Made by a program: the position numbers and the translations under genes. Shown here in pieces: positions 15,061 through 21,141 of a stretch of 29,340 nt of DNA; position 1 is the first letter of the stretch; each line of letters opens with the position of its first letter. The stretch spans positions 1 to 29,340 of the forward strand of contig NZ_JAHYSG010000141.1 of assembly GCF_022095675.1 (NCBI RefSeq), given 5' to 3'. The notes under the pieces are model-generated. The model saw nothing but the letters and a program-made list of their open reading frames with translations, did not search any database and had not been told where the DNA came from. This DNA is from Dactylosporangium sp. AC04546. Its GTDB lineage: Bacteria > Actinomycetota > Actinomycetes > Mycobacteriales > Micromonosporaceae.

Positions 15061-16250
15061 CCCAGCAGCAGCGACTGCGGTTGCACCGAGAGGATCTGGT
15101 CGAGCACCAGGCACGCGGCCCCGATCGCGCCGACGTCGATGCCCAGCTCGGTCGTCGTCACGACGGTCGGGTGGATCCGCTCCACGAACGGCGAGCTCTC
15201 CACGATGCCCGGCACGATCGCGGTGAACCGCTCGGCGAGCAGCGGCCAGATCGGCCCGCCGAACACGATCATCTCCGCGTCGACCAGCGTCGCGGCGGCG
15301 CTCACCCCGCGCCCGACCCGCACCGCCCAGCGGTCGATGATCTCACCGGCCGTCACGTTGCCGGCCGCCGCGTGCCGGCACAGCTGCCGCAGGCTCTGCT
15401 CCGCGTCGCGCGGCCCGGCCGGCTTGCACTCCGGGCCCAGCACCCCGTGCTCGATCGCCTCGGTGACCAGGGCGTTGGTGGTGCACGCGGCGTACAGCCC
15501 GCCGACCTCGCCGGCGTTGCCGGAGAACCCGCGCAGCACCACGTCGTCGACGACCAGGCCCATACCGGAGCCGGTGCCGAGGTAGAAGAACAGGAAGTTG
15601 CCGGTGTCGCGGGCGGCGCCGGCCCAGCGCTCGGCGACCGCCGCCGCGATGACGTCCTTGTCGAGCAGGACCGGCAGCCCGGTGGTCCCGGCCAGGTAGT
15701 CGCGCAGCCGCACCCGCCCCCACCCGGCCAGCTCGGGCGGCGCGATGACCAGCCCCGACGCCACATCCACCGGCCCGGGAGCGGCGATGCCGAGCCCCAG
15801 GACCGTCTCCCGGGCCACTCCCGAGTCGCGGATCAGCGCGTTGATCGACTCACTCATCTCGACCAGCGTGTGGTCCGGGTCGGCCGCCTCGGGTGTGGGC
15901 CGCTGGGCCCGGGCCACCACGGTGCCGAGCAGGTCGAGCACCACGAGCGTGACGACCGCCGGGTCGAGGTGGACGCCGACCGCGTAGCGGGCGCCGGCGT
16001 TGACCCGCAGCAGCCGGCGCGGCTTGCCGCTGCCGGAGCTTCGGGTGCCCGCCTCGCGGGCCAGCCCGGTGTCGATCAGGCGGCGGCAGATGTTCGACAC
16101 CGTCTGCGCGGAGAGCCCGGTGACGTCGACCAGCTCCACGCGGCTGAGCCCGTCGGGCACCCTGCGGATCGCGTCGAGCACCACCGATTCGTTGAAGTCG
16201 CCCATCCTTGGCAGGTTGGTGCCACGCCTCGTCGGCAGCCGCTTCTCCAC
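15057..16250 (-). CDS. ROK-family transcriptional repressor
   Basis: A 397-aa NagC/XylR-type regulator. An N-terminal winged HTH (about residues 15-70: SVVLDAIRRVPDGLSRVELVDVTGLSAQTVSNICRRLIDTGL is characteristic) is followed by a ROK sugar-kinase fold. The kinase hallmarks are degraded: the DxGGT phosphate loop reads GVHLDPA, and the zinc motif expected after GEVG is replaced by LYAACTTNALVTEA. It should therefore sense sugar without phosphorylating it. GTG 16250 is chosen because RRGTNLPRMGDFNES is a typical ROK N-terminus and GGGAGG lies just upstream, although only 3 nt away. A palindrome at 16272-16282 matching the sugar-operon operator indicates autoregulation and control of the cluster. 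Confidence 0.92.
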   Translation of the reverse strand: MEKRLPTRRGTNLPRMGDFNESVVLDAIRRVPDGLSRVELVDVTGLSAQTVSNICRRLIDTGLAREAGTRSSGSGKPRRLLRVNAGARYAVGVHLDPAVVTLVVLDLLGTVVARAQRPTPEAADPDHTLVEMSESINALIRDSGVARETVLGLGIAAPGPVDVASGLVIAPPELAGWGRVRLRDYLAGTTGLPVLLDKDVIAAAVAERWAGAARDTGNFLFFYLGTGSGMGLVVDDVVLRGFSGNAGEVGGLYAACTTNALVTEAIEHGVLGPECKPAGPRDAEQSLRQLCRHAAAGNVTAGEIIDRWAVRVGRGVSAAATLVDAEMIVFGGPIWPLLAERFTAIVPGIVESSPFVERIHPTVVTTTELGIDVGAIGAACLVLDQILSVQPQSLLLG

Positions 16251-16270
16251 GTTCCTCCCAGGGCTTCCTC

Positions 16271-16287
16271 CATCAAATTGATTTATG
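16271..16287. promoter_or_regulatory. ROK operator copy in front of the ROK gene
   Basis: ATCAAATTGAT (16272-16282) is a perfect 11-bp inverted repeat within CATCAAATTGATTTATG (16271-16287). The latter matches 14 of 17 bases of the sugar-operon element (13791-13775, minus strand). It lies just downstream of a minus-strand -10-like TATCAT (16290-16285), a position suited to autorepression. AT-rich sequence is rare in this window, which adds weight. Confidence 0.65.
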
Positions 16288-16396
16288 ATACCAGTGCCGA
16301 CCACGAACACTCCTCCACCGGTGCCCCGGACGACCCCGCCGATGAGCCCGCCCCGCCACCTTGCCGGCATCCTCGCGCGTCGCCGACGATCCGTCC

Positions 16397-16900
16397 ATGC
16401 CGTCACCACTGGTGTTCCTCGACCTCGACGGGGTGCTGAACCCGTTCGCGGCCCCGGCCTGCCCCGACGGCTATGCGGAGCAGGTGTGCTTCGACGGGGA
16501 GGGGCCGGTGCGGTACTGCCGGGCCCACGCCGGCTGGGTCCGGGAGCTGGCGGCGGCCGCGGAGCTGTGGTGGGCGACCGGCTGGGGCGAGCACGCCAAC
16601 ACCCGGTTCCCGCCGTTGCTCGGCGTGCCGCCGCTGCCGGTGGTGCGGTTGCCGGCGGTACCGTTCGAGCCCGAGCTGAAGGTTCCGGCGGTCGCCGCCG
16701 TGGCGGGGGAGCGGCCGGCCGCCTGGATCGACGACCACCACACCCCGGCGGGGCGCCGCTGGGCGGCGGCCCGCGCGGCGCCGACGCTGCTGGTGCCGGT
16801 CGACCCGGCGGTCGGGTGGACCCGCGCCGACGTCGACGCCGTGCTCACCTGGGTCAGCGGGCCTGCGGCCGGCCCGGCCCGGCCGGTGTCGCGGTGGTGA
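16397..16900 (+). CDS. HAD-like protein of the Swiss-Army-Knife RNA-repair HAD type
   Basis: A 167-aa HAD-superfamily protein. Motif I is FLDLDGVLN (about residues 7-15), motif II is WATGW, the Lys motif is in PELKVPA, and the acidic motif IV is WIDDHH. Length and the pattern LDLDGVLNP...WWATGW.EHAN match the HAD_SAK type, a module first described in polydomain RNA-repair proteins and often found alone in actinomycetes. The reaction is unproven but should be a phosphatase/phosphotransferase one. Start ATG 16397 is chosen because it directly precedes the core; no Shine-Dalgarno is visible and an in-frame ATG at 16361 would add 12 unrelated residues. It converges on the VOC gene. Confidence 0.82.
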   Translation: MPSPLVFLDLDGVLNPFAAPACPDGYAEQVCFDGEGPVRYCRAHAGWVRELAAAAELWWATGWGEHANTRFPPLLGVPPLPVVRLPAVPFEPELKVPAVAAVAGERPAAWIDDHHTPAGRRWAAARAAPTLLVPVDPAVGWTRADVDAVLTWVSGPAAGPARPVSRW

Positions 16901-16928
16901 GGGTCAGCGCGTCCGGGCCGGTGACCGG

Positions 16929-17294
16929 CTAGCCCGCGACGGCGCTGCGGCCGCGCTCGGGCATCGTGGAGTAGTCGGTGAAGCCGACGACGTTGCCCCA
17001 CAGGTCGGCGACCTCGACGGTCCACCCCGTGGCGACGCGGAACGGGTCGGCGCCCAGCTCGGCCGCGACGGCGCGGGCGTCGGGCACCTCCAGCCAGACC
17101 CGCGCCCGCTGCGGGCCGCCGCTGCGGCGCACCAGCAGGCCCGGCGTCTCCGGGCCCAGCCGGAACAGCGCCACGCCGGGCTCGTCGAGGCGGAACGCGA
17201 GCGGCAGGCCCAGCGTCCCGCCGTAGAAGTCCACGGCCGCGTCGAGGTCACCGACGCCGAACAGCACGTTGTCGACGCCCAGCACCTCGATCAT
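16929..17294 (-). CDS. VOC-family (glyoxalase/dioxygenase fold) protein
   Basis: A 121-aa protein with the paired beta-alpha-beta-beta-beta units of the VOC fold. The first unit is VDNVLFGVGDLDAAVDFYGGTLGLPLAFR; the second ends VADLWGNVVGFTDYS, the D.WGN.I.F signature. Members are glyoxalases, ring-cleavage dioxygenases and metal-free antibiotic-binding proteins such as bleomycin-resistance proteins. The first-position metal His is not evident (DNVLFGV), so a binding role is as likely as catalysis. The ATG overlaps the stop of the preceding small gene (ATGA, 17291-17294), making it the third gene of the MarR operon. Confidence 0.85.
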   Translation of the reverse strand: MIEVLGVDNVLFGVGDLDAAVDFYGGTLGLPLAFRLDEPGVALFRLGPETPGLLVRRSGGPQRARVWLEVPDARAVAAELGADPFRVATGWTVEVADLWGNVVGFTDYSTMPERGRSAVAG

Positions 17295-17500
17295 CGGCTG
17301 GCCGTCCAGCGCACGCCGGCCAGCGCGCCGTCGAGGGCGCGGCGGGCGTGGGTGCAGTCGCGCAGCCCGGCCGTTTCGAGGTGCTCGGCGGCGGCCTCGG
17401 CGCCGAGCGCGCGCAGGGTCTCGCCGTCGGGGATGCCGACGGCCCGCAGGTCCCGGGCCAGCGCCGGCCCGATGTTCACGAGGTCTTCCAGCTCGGTCAC
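17291..17500 (-). CDS. Small TfoX-C-like helix-hairpin-helix protein
   Basis: A 69-aa protein that is nearly all one domain. TELEDLVNIGPALARDLRAVGIPDGETLRALGAEAAAEHL is the helix-hairpin-helix of TfoX C-terminal-domain proteins (LxNIGxxxAxxLxxxGI...L..LGA). Such short proteins often travel with MarR regulators, but their role is unknown; DNA or protein binding is the family expectation. The GTG start at 17500 overlaps the MarR stop (GTGA, 17497-17500), and GGAG lies 8 nt upstream. Frames reaching further upstream run antisense to nothing real and have shadow composition. Confidence 0.8.
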   Translation of the reverse strand: MTELEDLVNIGPALARDLRAVGIPDGETLRALGAEAAAEHLETAGLRDCTHARRALDGALAGVRWTASR

Positions 17501-17937
17501 GGTGCGTACTCCTCCAACCCGAACAGTTCGACGGCGTCGTCGAGCGCGTCGGCGAGGCGCCGCAGCCGCTCGGGATCGGCGGCCGCCTGCCGCAGCCGGA
17601 CCGGCCCCGCGAGCGGCGCCTGCGCGACGCACTCCCGCCCGGCGGCCGTGAGCGCGACCCGCCGCCGGCGCCGGTCGGCCGGGTCGGGCGCGAGCGTGAC
17701 CAGGCCGCGGGCGGCGAGCCGGTCCAGCAGCTGGCCGAGCGTCGCCGGGTGCATGACCTGCCGCTCGCGCAGCTGCGCGAGCGGCAGTTCCGGCCCCCAC
17801 TCAGCGACCAGCCGCAGAATCGCCAGCTGCGCACCGGTGAGGCCGTGCCGCTGCTCCAGGTGCCGGTTGAACGCCGCGACGGCCTGGTCGAGCCGGGTCC
17901 AGGCACGGATCGCAGCGACCGCGTCGGGACTCGCCAC
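17497..17937 (-). CDS. MarR-family regulator
   Basis: A 146-aa winged-helix regulator: an N-terminal helix (RLDQAVAAFNRHLEQRHGLTGAQLAILRLVAEWG), a recognition HTH (LAQLRERQVMHPATLGQLLDRLAARGLVTLAPDPADRRRRRVALTAAG) with the classic D.RRR wing, and C-terminal dimer helices. Two starts are possible. GTG 17955 lies inside the 17-bp palindrome, while GTG 17937 has a -10-like CATAAT 6 nt upstream and no Shine-Dalgarno, fitting a leaderless start; I prefer 17937. The palindrome covering the -10 indicates autorepression. The co-translated partners are a helix-hairpin-helix protein and a VOC protein. Confidence 0.88.
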   Translation of the reverse strand: MASPDAVAAIRAWTRLDQAVAAFNRHLEQRHGLTGAQLAILRLVAEWGPELPLAQLRERQVMHPATLGQLLDRLAARGLVTLAPDPADRRRRRVALTAAGRECVAQAPLAGPVRLRQAAADPERLRRLADALDDAVELFGLEEYAP

Positions 17938-17943
17938 GGAATT

Positions 17944-17960
17944 ATTATGTGGCACATAAT
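17944..17960. promoter_or_regulatory. MarR operator palindrome over the -10
   Basis: ATTATGTGGCACATAAT is a palindrome with 8-bp arms and one central base. On the minus strand TTGCCG and CATAAT (17949-17944), 17 bp apart, make a promoter whose -10 is one palindrome arm. The size and AT-rich arms fit a MarR dimer site, and the position implies autorepression. Confidence 0.7.
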
Positions 17961-17974
17961 ACTGCGCGGCAAGC

Positions 17975-19117
17975 CTACTGCGGCGTCATGTGTTCGGGCC
18001 TGCGGTCGCGGCGGATCAGGGCCAGGGCCGGCAGCATCGCGGCGGCGGTCAGCAGGAACGTGGCCGGGTAGCCGGCCGAGGCGACGATCAGCCCCGCCAC
18101 CAGCGCGCCCGCGGCCATGCCCAGGTCGTAGGCGCTGTTCCAGATCGCGCTGACCGTGCTCTCGCCGCCGGCCGGGACCCGGTTGTACATCAGCGTCAGC
18201 GTGGCGTTCTGCAGCACGCCGAAGCCGGCGCCCAGCAGCAGCGCGCCGGCCACCATCGGGACCGGGCCGCCGGCCAGGCCGGCCGTGCCCAGCGCGGCCA
18301 GCAGCAGGCCGGGAGTGAGCAGGCGGGACGGGCCGTGGCGGTCGCCGTGGCGGCCGGCGAACCAGCGGGCCGCGGTGGCCGCGGCCGGCTGGGCGAGCAG
18401 TGCGGCCGGGGCGACCCAGGCCGGCAGGTCGGCGGCGGCGAGCGGCAGGTACGTGACCAGCACGCCGATCGCCGTCGTGGACGCCGCGAAGATCGCCGCC
18501 GGGCGGGTGAGCGCCGGGATGCGCAGGCCCGCGAGGACGCCGCGGTTCCCCTCCGCGGCGGCCGCCGTGCGGCGCGGCAGGCCCGGGATCGTCAGCAGCG
18601 CGAGCAGCGTGCAGACGGCGGTGGCCGCGAACACCGGCGTGTACCCCCAGCGGGTCGCCGCCCACACGCCGGCCGGCAGGGCCAGCAGGCTGGTCACCCC
18701 GGTGGTCAGCCCGACCAGGGCGAGCCCCTCGCCGCGCCGGCCGGCCGGGATGAGCGTCGCGGTGAGGGCGCCGCCCGCGACGGTGCACACGGCGAAGCCC
18801 GCGCCGCGCAGGACGCTGACGGCGACGATCGCGGCCGGCGACGCGTCGAAGGACAGCGCGACGGTCGGCAGGCCGAGCAGCACCAGCCCGGCCGCGAGGG
18901 CCCAGCGGTAGCCGGCCCGGGCCACCAGCTGCGGCGTGACCAGCTCGACCAGCACGGTGGCGGCGAGCAGTGACACCGTGGCGAGGCCGGCGGCCGGCCC
19001 GGCCAGCAGCGGCACGACGGACAGCGGGAGATAGAAGCCGATCGACGACGCGGCGACCGAGACGAGCCGCAGCAGCAGCGGCGGTGTGACCAGGCGGGGA
19101 GCGGTGTCGATGTGCAT
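17975..19117 (-). CDS. MFS transporter
   Basis: A 380-aa major facilitator protein with 12 hydrophobic segments, without the extra helices of DHA2 proteins, so a DHA1/YbfB-like sugar or drug transporter. TM4 region VLRGAGFAVCTVAGGALTATLIPAGRRGEGLALVGLTTGV is typical. ATG 19117 (MHIDTAPRLV) is preceded by TAGCGT 7 nt upstream and TTACCA 17 bp further, a promoter that would give a leaderless message. The open frame to 19147 would overlap the divergent regulator's promoter. The shared intergenic inverted repeat points to control by the divergent MocR protein; the substrate is unknown. Confidence 0.9.
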   Translation of the reverse strand: MHIDTAPRLVTPPLLLRLVSVAASSIGFYLPLSVVPLLAGPAAGLATVSLLAATVLVELVTPQLVARAGYRWALAAGLVLLGLPTVALSFDASPAAIVAVSVLRGAGFAVCTVAGGALTATLIPAGRRGEGLALVGLTTGVTSLLALPAGVWAATRWGYTPVFAATAVCTLLALLTIPGLPRRTAAAAEGNRGVLAGLRIPALTRPAAIFAASTTAIGVLVTYLPLAAADLPAWVAPAALLAQPAAATAARWFAGRHGDRHGPSRLLTPGLLLAALGTAGLAGGPVPMVAGALLLGAGFGVLQNATLTLMYNRVPAGGESTVSAIWNSAYDLGMAAGALVAGLIVASAGYPATFLLTAAAMLPALALIRRDRRPEHMTPQ

Positions 19118-19145
19118 GTCGACCACGCTAGAGAGGAACCGGGTC

Positions 19146-19161
19146 ACTGGTAAGGTCCAGT
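19146..19161. promoter_or_regulatory. Inverted repeat between MFS and MocR genes
   Basis: ACTGG-TAAGGT-CCAGT has perfect 5-bp arms. It overlaps the minus-strand -35 TTACCA (19153-19148) of the MFS gene and a plus-strand -10-like TAAGGT (19151-19156) 8 nt before the regulator's ATG. MocR-family regulators commonly bind such sites in their divergent promoters. Confidence 0.55.
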
Positions 19162-19164
19162 TTC

Positions 19165-20589
19165 ATGCCTGTGGAGTGGGCCGGTTCGGGCCCGGAGCTG
19201 CTCGTCACGATCGACCGCGCGGGCGGGACCGGGCTGCGGACCCAGCTGGAGGAGCAGCTGCGGGCGGCGATCCGTGCGGGCCGGCTGCCCGCCGGCGAGC
19301 GGCTGCCGTCGTCCCGTGAGCTGGCCCGGGCGCTGGGCCTGTCCCGCGGCCTGGTCCAGGACTGCTACGCGCAGCTGCAGGCCGAGGGGTACCTCACCAG
19401 CCGCCCCGGCTCGGCCACCCGAGTCGCGGCGGGTGCGGCCCGGCAGAGCCCGCCGTCGATCTCCCGCACGCCGCCGCCCGCGCGGCCGGCGGTCGCCGAC
19501 TTCCGGGCCGGCGTCCCCGACCTCGGCCTCGTCCCCCGCGAGGACTGGGCCTGGGCCGTGCGCGAGGCCTGCCGGACGATGCCGGACGCCGCGTTCGGCT
19601 ACGGCGACCCGGCCGGCCAGCCGCGCCTCCGCGAGGTTCTCGTCGGCTACCTGACCCGCGTGCGGGCGGTCACCGCGAGCCCGGAGCACGTCATCGTCTG
19701 TGCCGGGATGGCGCAGGCGCTGGCGGTGGTACTGCGGGCGCTGCCCACCGCCGTCCTGGCGGTGGAGGACCCGGGCCCCGGCCGCACTGTGCTGGAGCAG
19801 GCCGCGGCCGCCGGCATGACCACGGTGCCGGTCCCGGTCGACGCCGACGGCCTCGACGTCACCGCCCTGCACCGCACCGCCGCGCAGGCCGTCCTGGTCA
19901 CCCCGGCCCACCAGTGGCCCACGGGCGTCGTGCTGTCCGGCCCGCGCCGGCAGGCGCTCATCGCCTGGGCCCGCACCCGCGGCGGCGTCATCGTCGAGGA
20001 CGACTACGACGCCGAGTTCCGCTACGACCGGGAGCCGGTCGGCTCGCTGCAGGGCCTCGCCCCTGACTGCGTCGTCTCCCTCGGTACCGTGAGCAAGTCC
20101 CTCGCCCCGGCCCTGCGCCTCGGCTGGATCCTCGCCCCCGACCACCTCCTTGCGGCCCTGACCCACGGCAAGCAGCTGGCCGACCGCGGCAGCCCCGGCG
20201 TCGACCAGCTCGCCCTCGCCATCCTCATGGAGTCCGGCCGCTACGACCGGCACCTGCGCCGCGTCCGCGCCGAGTACGCCGCCCGCCGCGAGGTCCTGGT
20301 CGCAGCCCTGGCCACCCACGCACCGCACGCCCGGGTCACCGGCCTGGCCGCCGGCTTCCACGCCGTGCTCCACCTCCCGCCGGGCAGCGACGAGGCGGAG
20401 GTGACCGCCCGGGCCCGCGAGCGCGGCGTCGGCCTGTACGGACTGGGCGGCAGGCACCCGTGCCTGGTGCTGGGCTTCGGCGACACGTCCCGCCACGTCA
20501 TCGAGCCCGGCATCGCCGCCGTGGCCGACCTGCTGCGGCCGAAACCCGGTGGTGCGGCGCGCGGAGCGGGTGCTATCCAGGTCCGGTGA
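19165..20589 (+). CDS. MocR/PdxR-type regulator with aminotransferase-like domain
   Basis: A 474-aa fusion of a GntR-type winged HTH (about residues 25-90: LEEQLRAAIRAGRLPAGERLPSSRELARALGLSRGLVQDCYAQLQAEGYL) with a fold-type I aminotransferase domain (about 110-465). The PLP lysine is Lys311 in LGTVSKSLAPALRLGW; VTPAHQWPTGVVLSG and EDDYDAEFRYDREP are MocR hallmarks. Such proteins sense PLP or a PLP adduct (PdxR activates vitamin B6 synthesis; others act on GABA or taurine genes). No B6 or amino-acid gene is adjacent, so the divergent MFS transporter is the likely target. ATG 19165 has a -10-like hexamer 8 nt before it and no Shine-Dalgarno, suggesting leaderless translation. Confidence 0.93.
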   Translation: MPVEWAGSGPELLVTIDRAGGTGLRTQLEEQLRAAIRAGRLPAGERLPSSRELARALGLSRGLVQDCYAQLQAEGYLTSRPGSATRVAAGAARQSPPSISRTPPPARPAVADFRAGVPDLGLVPREDWAWAVREACRTMPDAAFGYGDPAGQPRLREVLVGYLTRVRAVTASPEHVIVCAGMAQALAVVLRALPTAVLAVEDPGPGRTVLEQAAAAGMTTVPVPVDADGLDVTALHRTAAQAVLVTPAHQWPTGVVLSGPRRQALIAWARTRGGVIVEDDYDAEFRYDREPVGSLQGLAPDCVVSLGTVSKSLAPALRLGWILAPDHLLAALTHGKQLADRGSPGVDQLALAILMESGRYDRHLRRVRAEYAARREVLVAALATHAPHARVTGLAAGFHAVLHLPPGSDEAEVTARARERGVGLYGLGGRHPCLVLGFGDTSRHVIEPGIAAVADLLRPKPGGAARGAGAIQVR

Positions 20590-20595
20590 TCGCTG

Positions 20596-21141
20596 TTGAG
20601 TCGTAGCCTGCACACCGACCCGTACCCCATCCGGGCCGGCCGCCGGGCCGGCGCGACCGTGCCCGTGCGGGTCTGCCCGCCGCGGCGCGGGTTCGCGCAT
20701 CCGGCCGGCGCGGCCGACGTCCTGCGGGTGCTGGACTTCTTCGGGCCCGCCGCCACCTACGGCCTGCGCGGCGTCGAGCTGCGGCAGCGACCGCCGGGCG
20801 CGACCGGGCCGGTCGTCGCCGCGCTGCGGGTGCCCGGGCTCGTGGTGCTGTTCGAGCAGCCCGCGCCGCCGTGGGTGCTGCCGGGCCGGCTCGCCGACGA
20901 CCGGCTCGGGCGCGCGGGTGCGCTGGTCGAGACCGGGCCGGCCGGCACGCGGGTCGGGTGGCCCGGGGACACGCTGCGCGACTTCGTGCTCTTCGACGGG
21001 CTCATGCACGAGATCGGGCACCACACGATCCAGCACGCCGCGCGCAAGCGGCACACCCGCGCCATGCGCACCGCCGACCACGAGCGGCGCGCGGACGCGT
21101 ACGCCGCCAGGGCCCGGCAGGAGTGGGCGGCGCGGTGGTGA
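20596..21141 (+). CDS. Small protein with gluzincin-like HEIGH...ERRAD zinc signature
   Basis: A 181-aa protein of no family I recognise. Near the C-terminus lies HEIGHH (residues 138-143), and 20 residues later ERRADAYAAR (Glu 163), the HExxH...E..AD arrangement of ImmA/IrrE-like and related minigluzincin peptidases. The N-terminal 120 residues (FDFFGPAA-like and LRVPGLVVLFEQP stretches) show no signal peptide or membrane segment. TTG 20596 is taken as start, 6 bp after the MocR stop; the Shine-Dalgarno is weak and an in-frame GTG at 20659 is an alternative. Its stop overlaps the next gene's start region, so it is coupled to the SpoU-like methyltransferase. A zinc peptidase role is inference from the motif. 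Confidence 0.75.
   Translation: MSRSLHTDPYPIRAGRRAGATVPVRVCPPRRGFAHPAGAADVLRVLDFFGPAATYGLRGVELRQRPPGATGPVVAALRVPGLVVLFEQPAPPWVLPGRLADDRLGRAGALVETGPAGTRVGWPGDTLRDFVLFDGLMHEIGHHTIQHAARKRHTRAMRTADHERRADAYAARARQEWAARW

Noticed and set aside
11377..15114. A 1245-codon minus-strand frame running through permease, binding protein and dehydratase regions.
   Set aside because: Only its last 322 codons (MalF-type permease) are real; the rest is low-complexity out-of-frame translation antisense or alternative to the true genes.
13821..16439. An 872-codon plus-strand frame across the dehydratase and ROK genes.
   Set aside because: Arg/Ala/Gly-rich shadow; the dehydratase frame (13828-15060) has full ManD motifs.
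16917..16929. GCCGGT-G-ACCGGC between the HAD and VOC genes, considered as a terminator.
   Set aside because: The one-base loop and short stem are weak; could be a site, but not supported enough to annotate.
19144..21081. A 645-codon minus-strand frame opposite the MocR gene.
   Set aside because: Shadow of MocR and the zincin-like gene; no domain or start signal.
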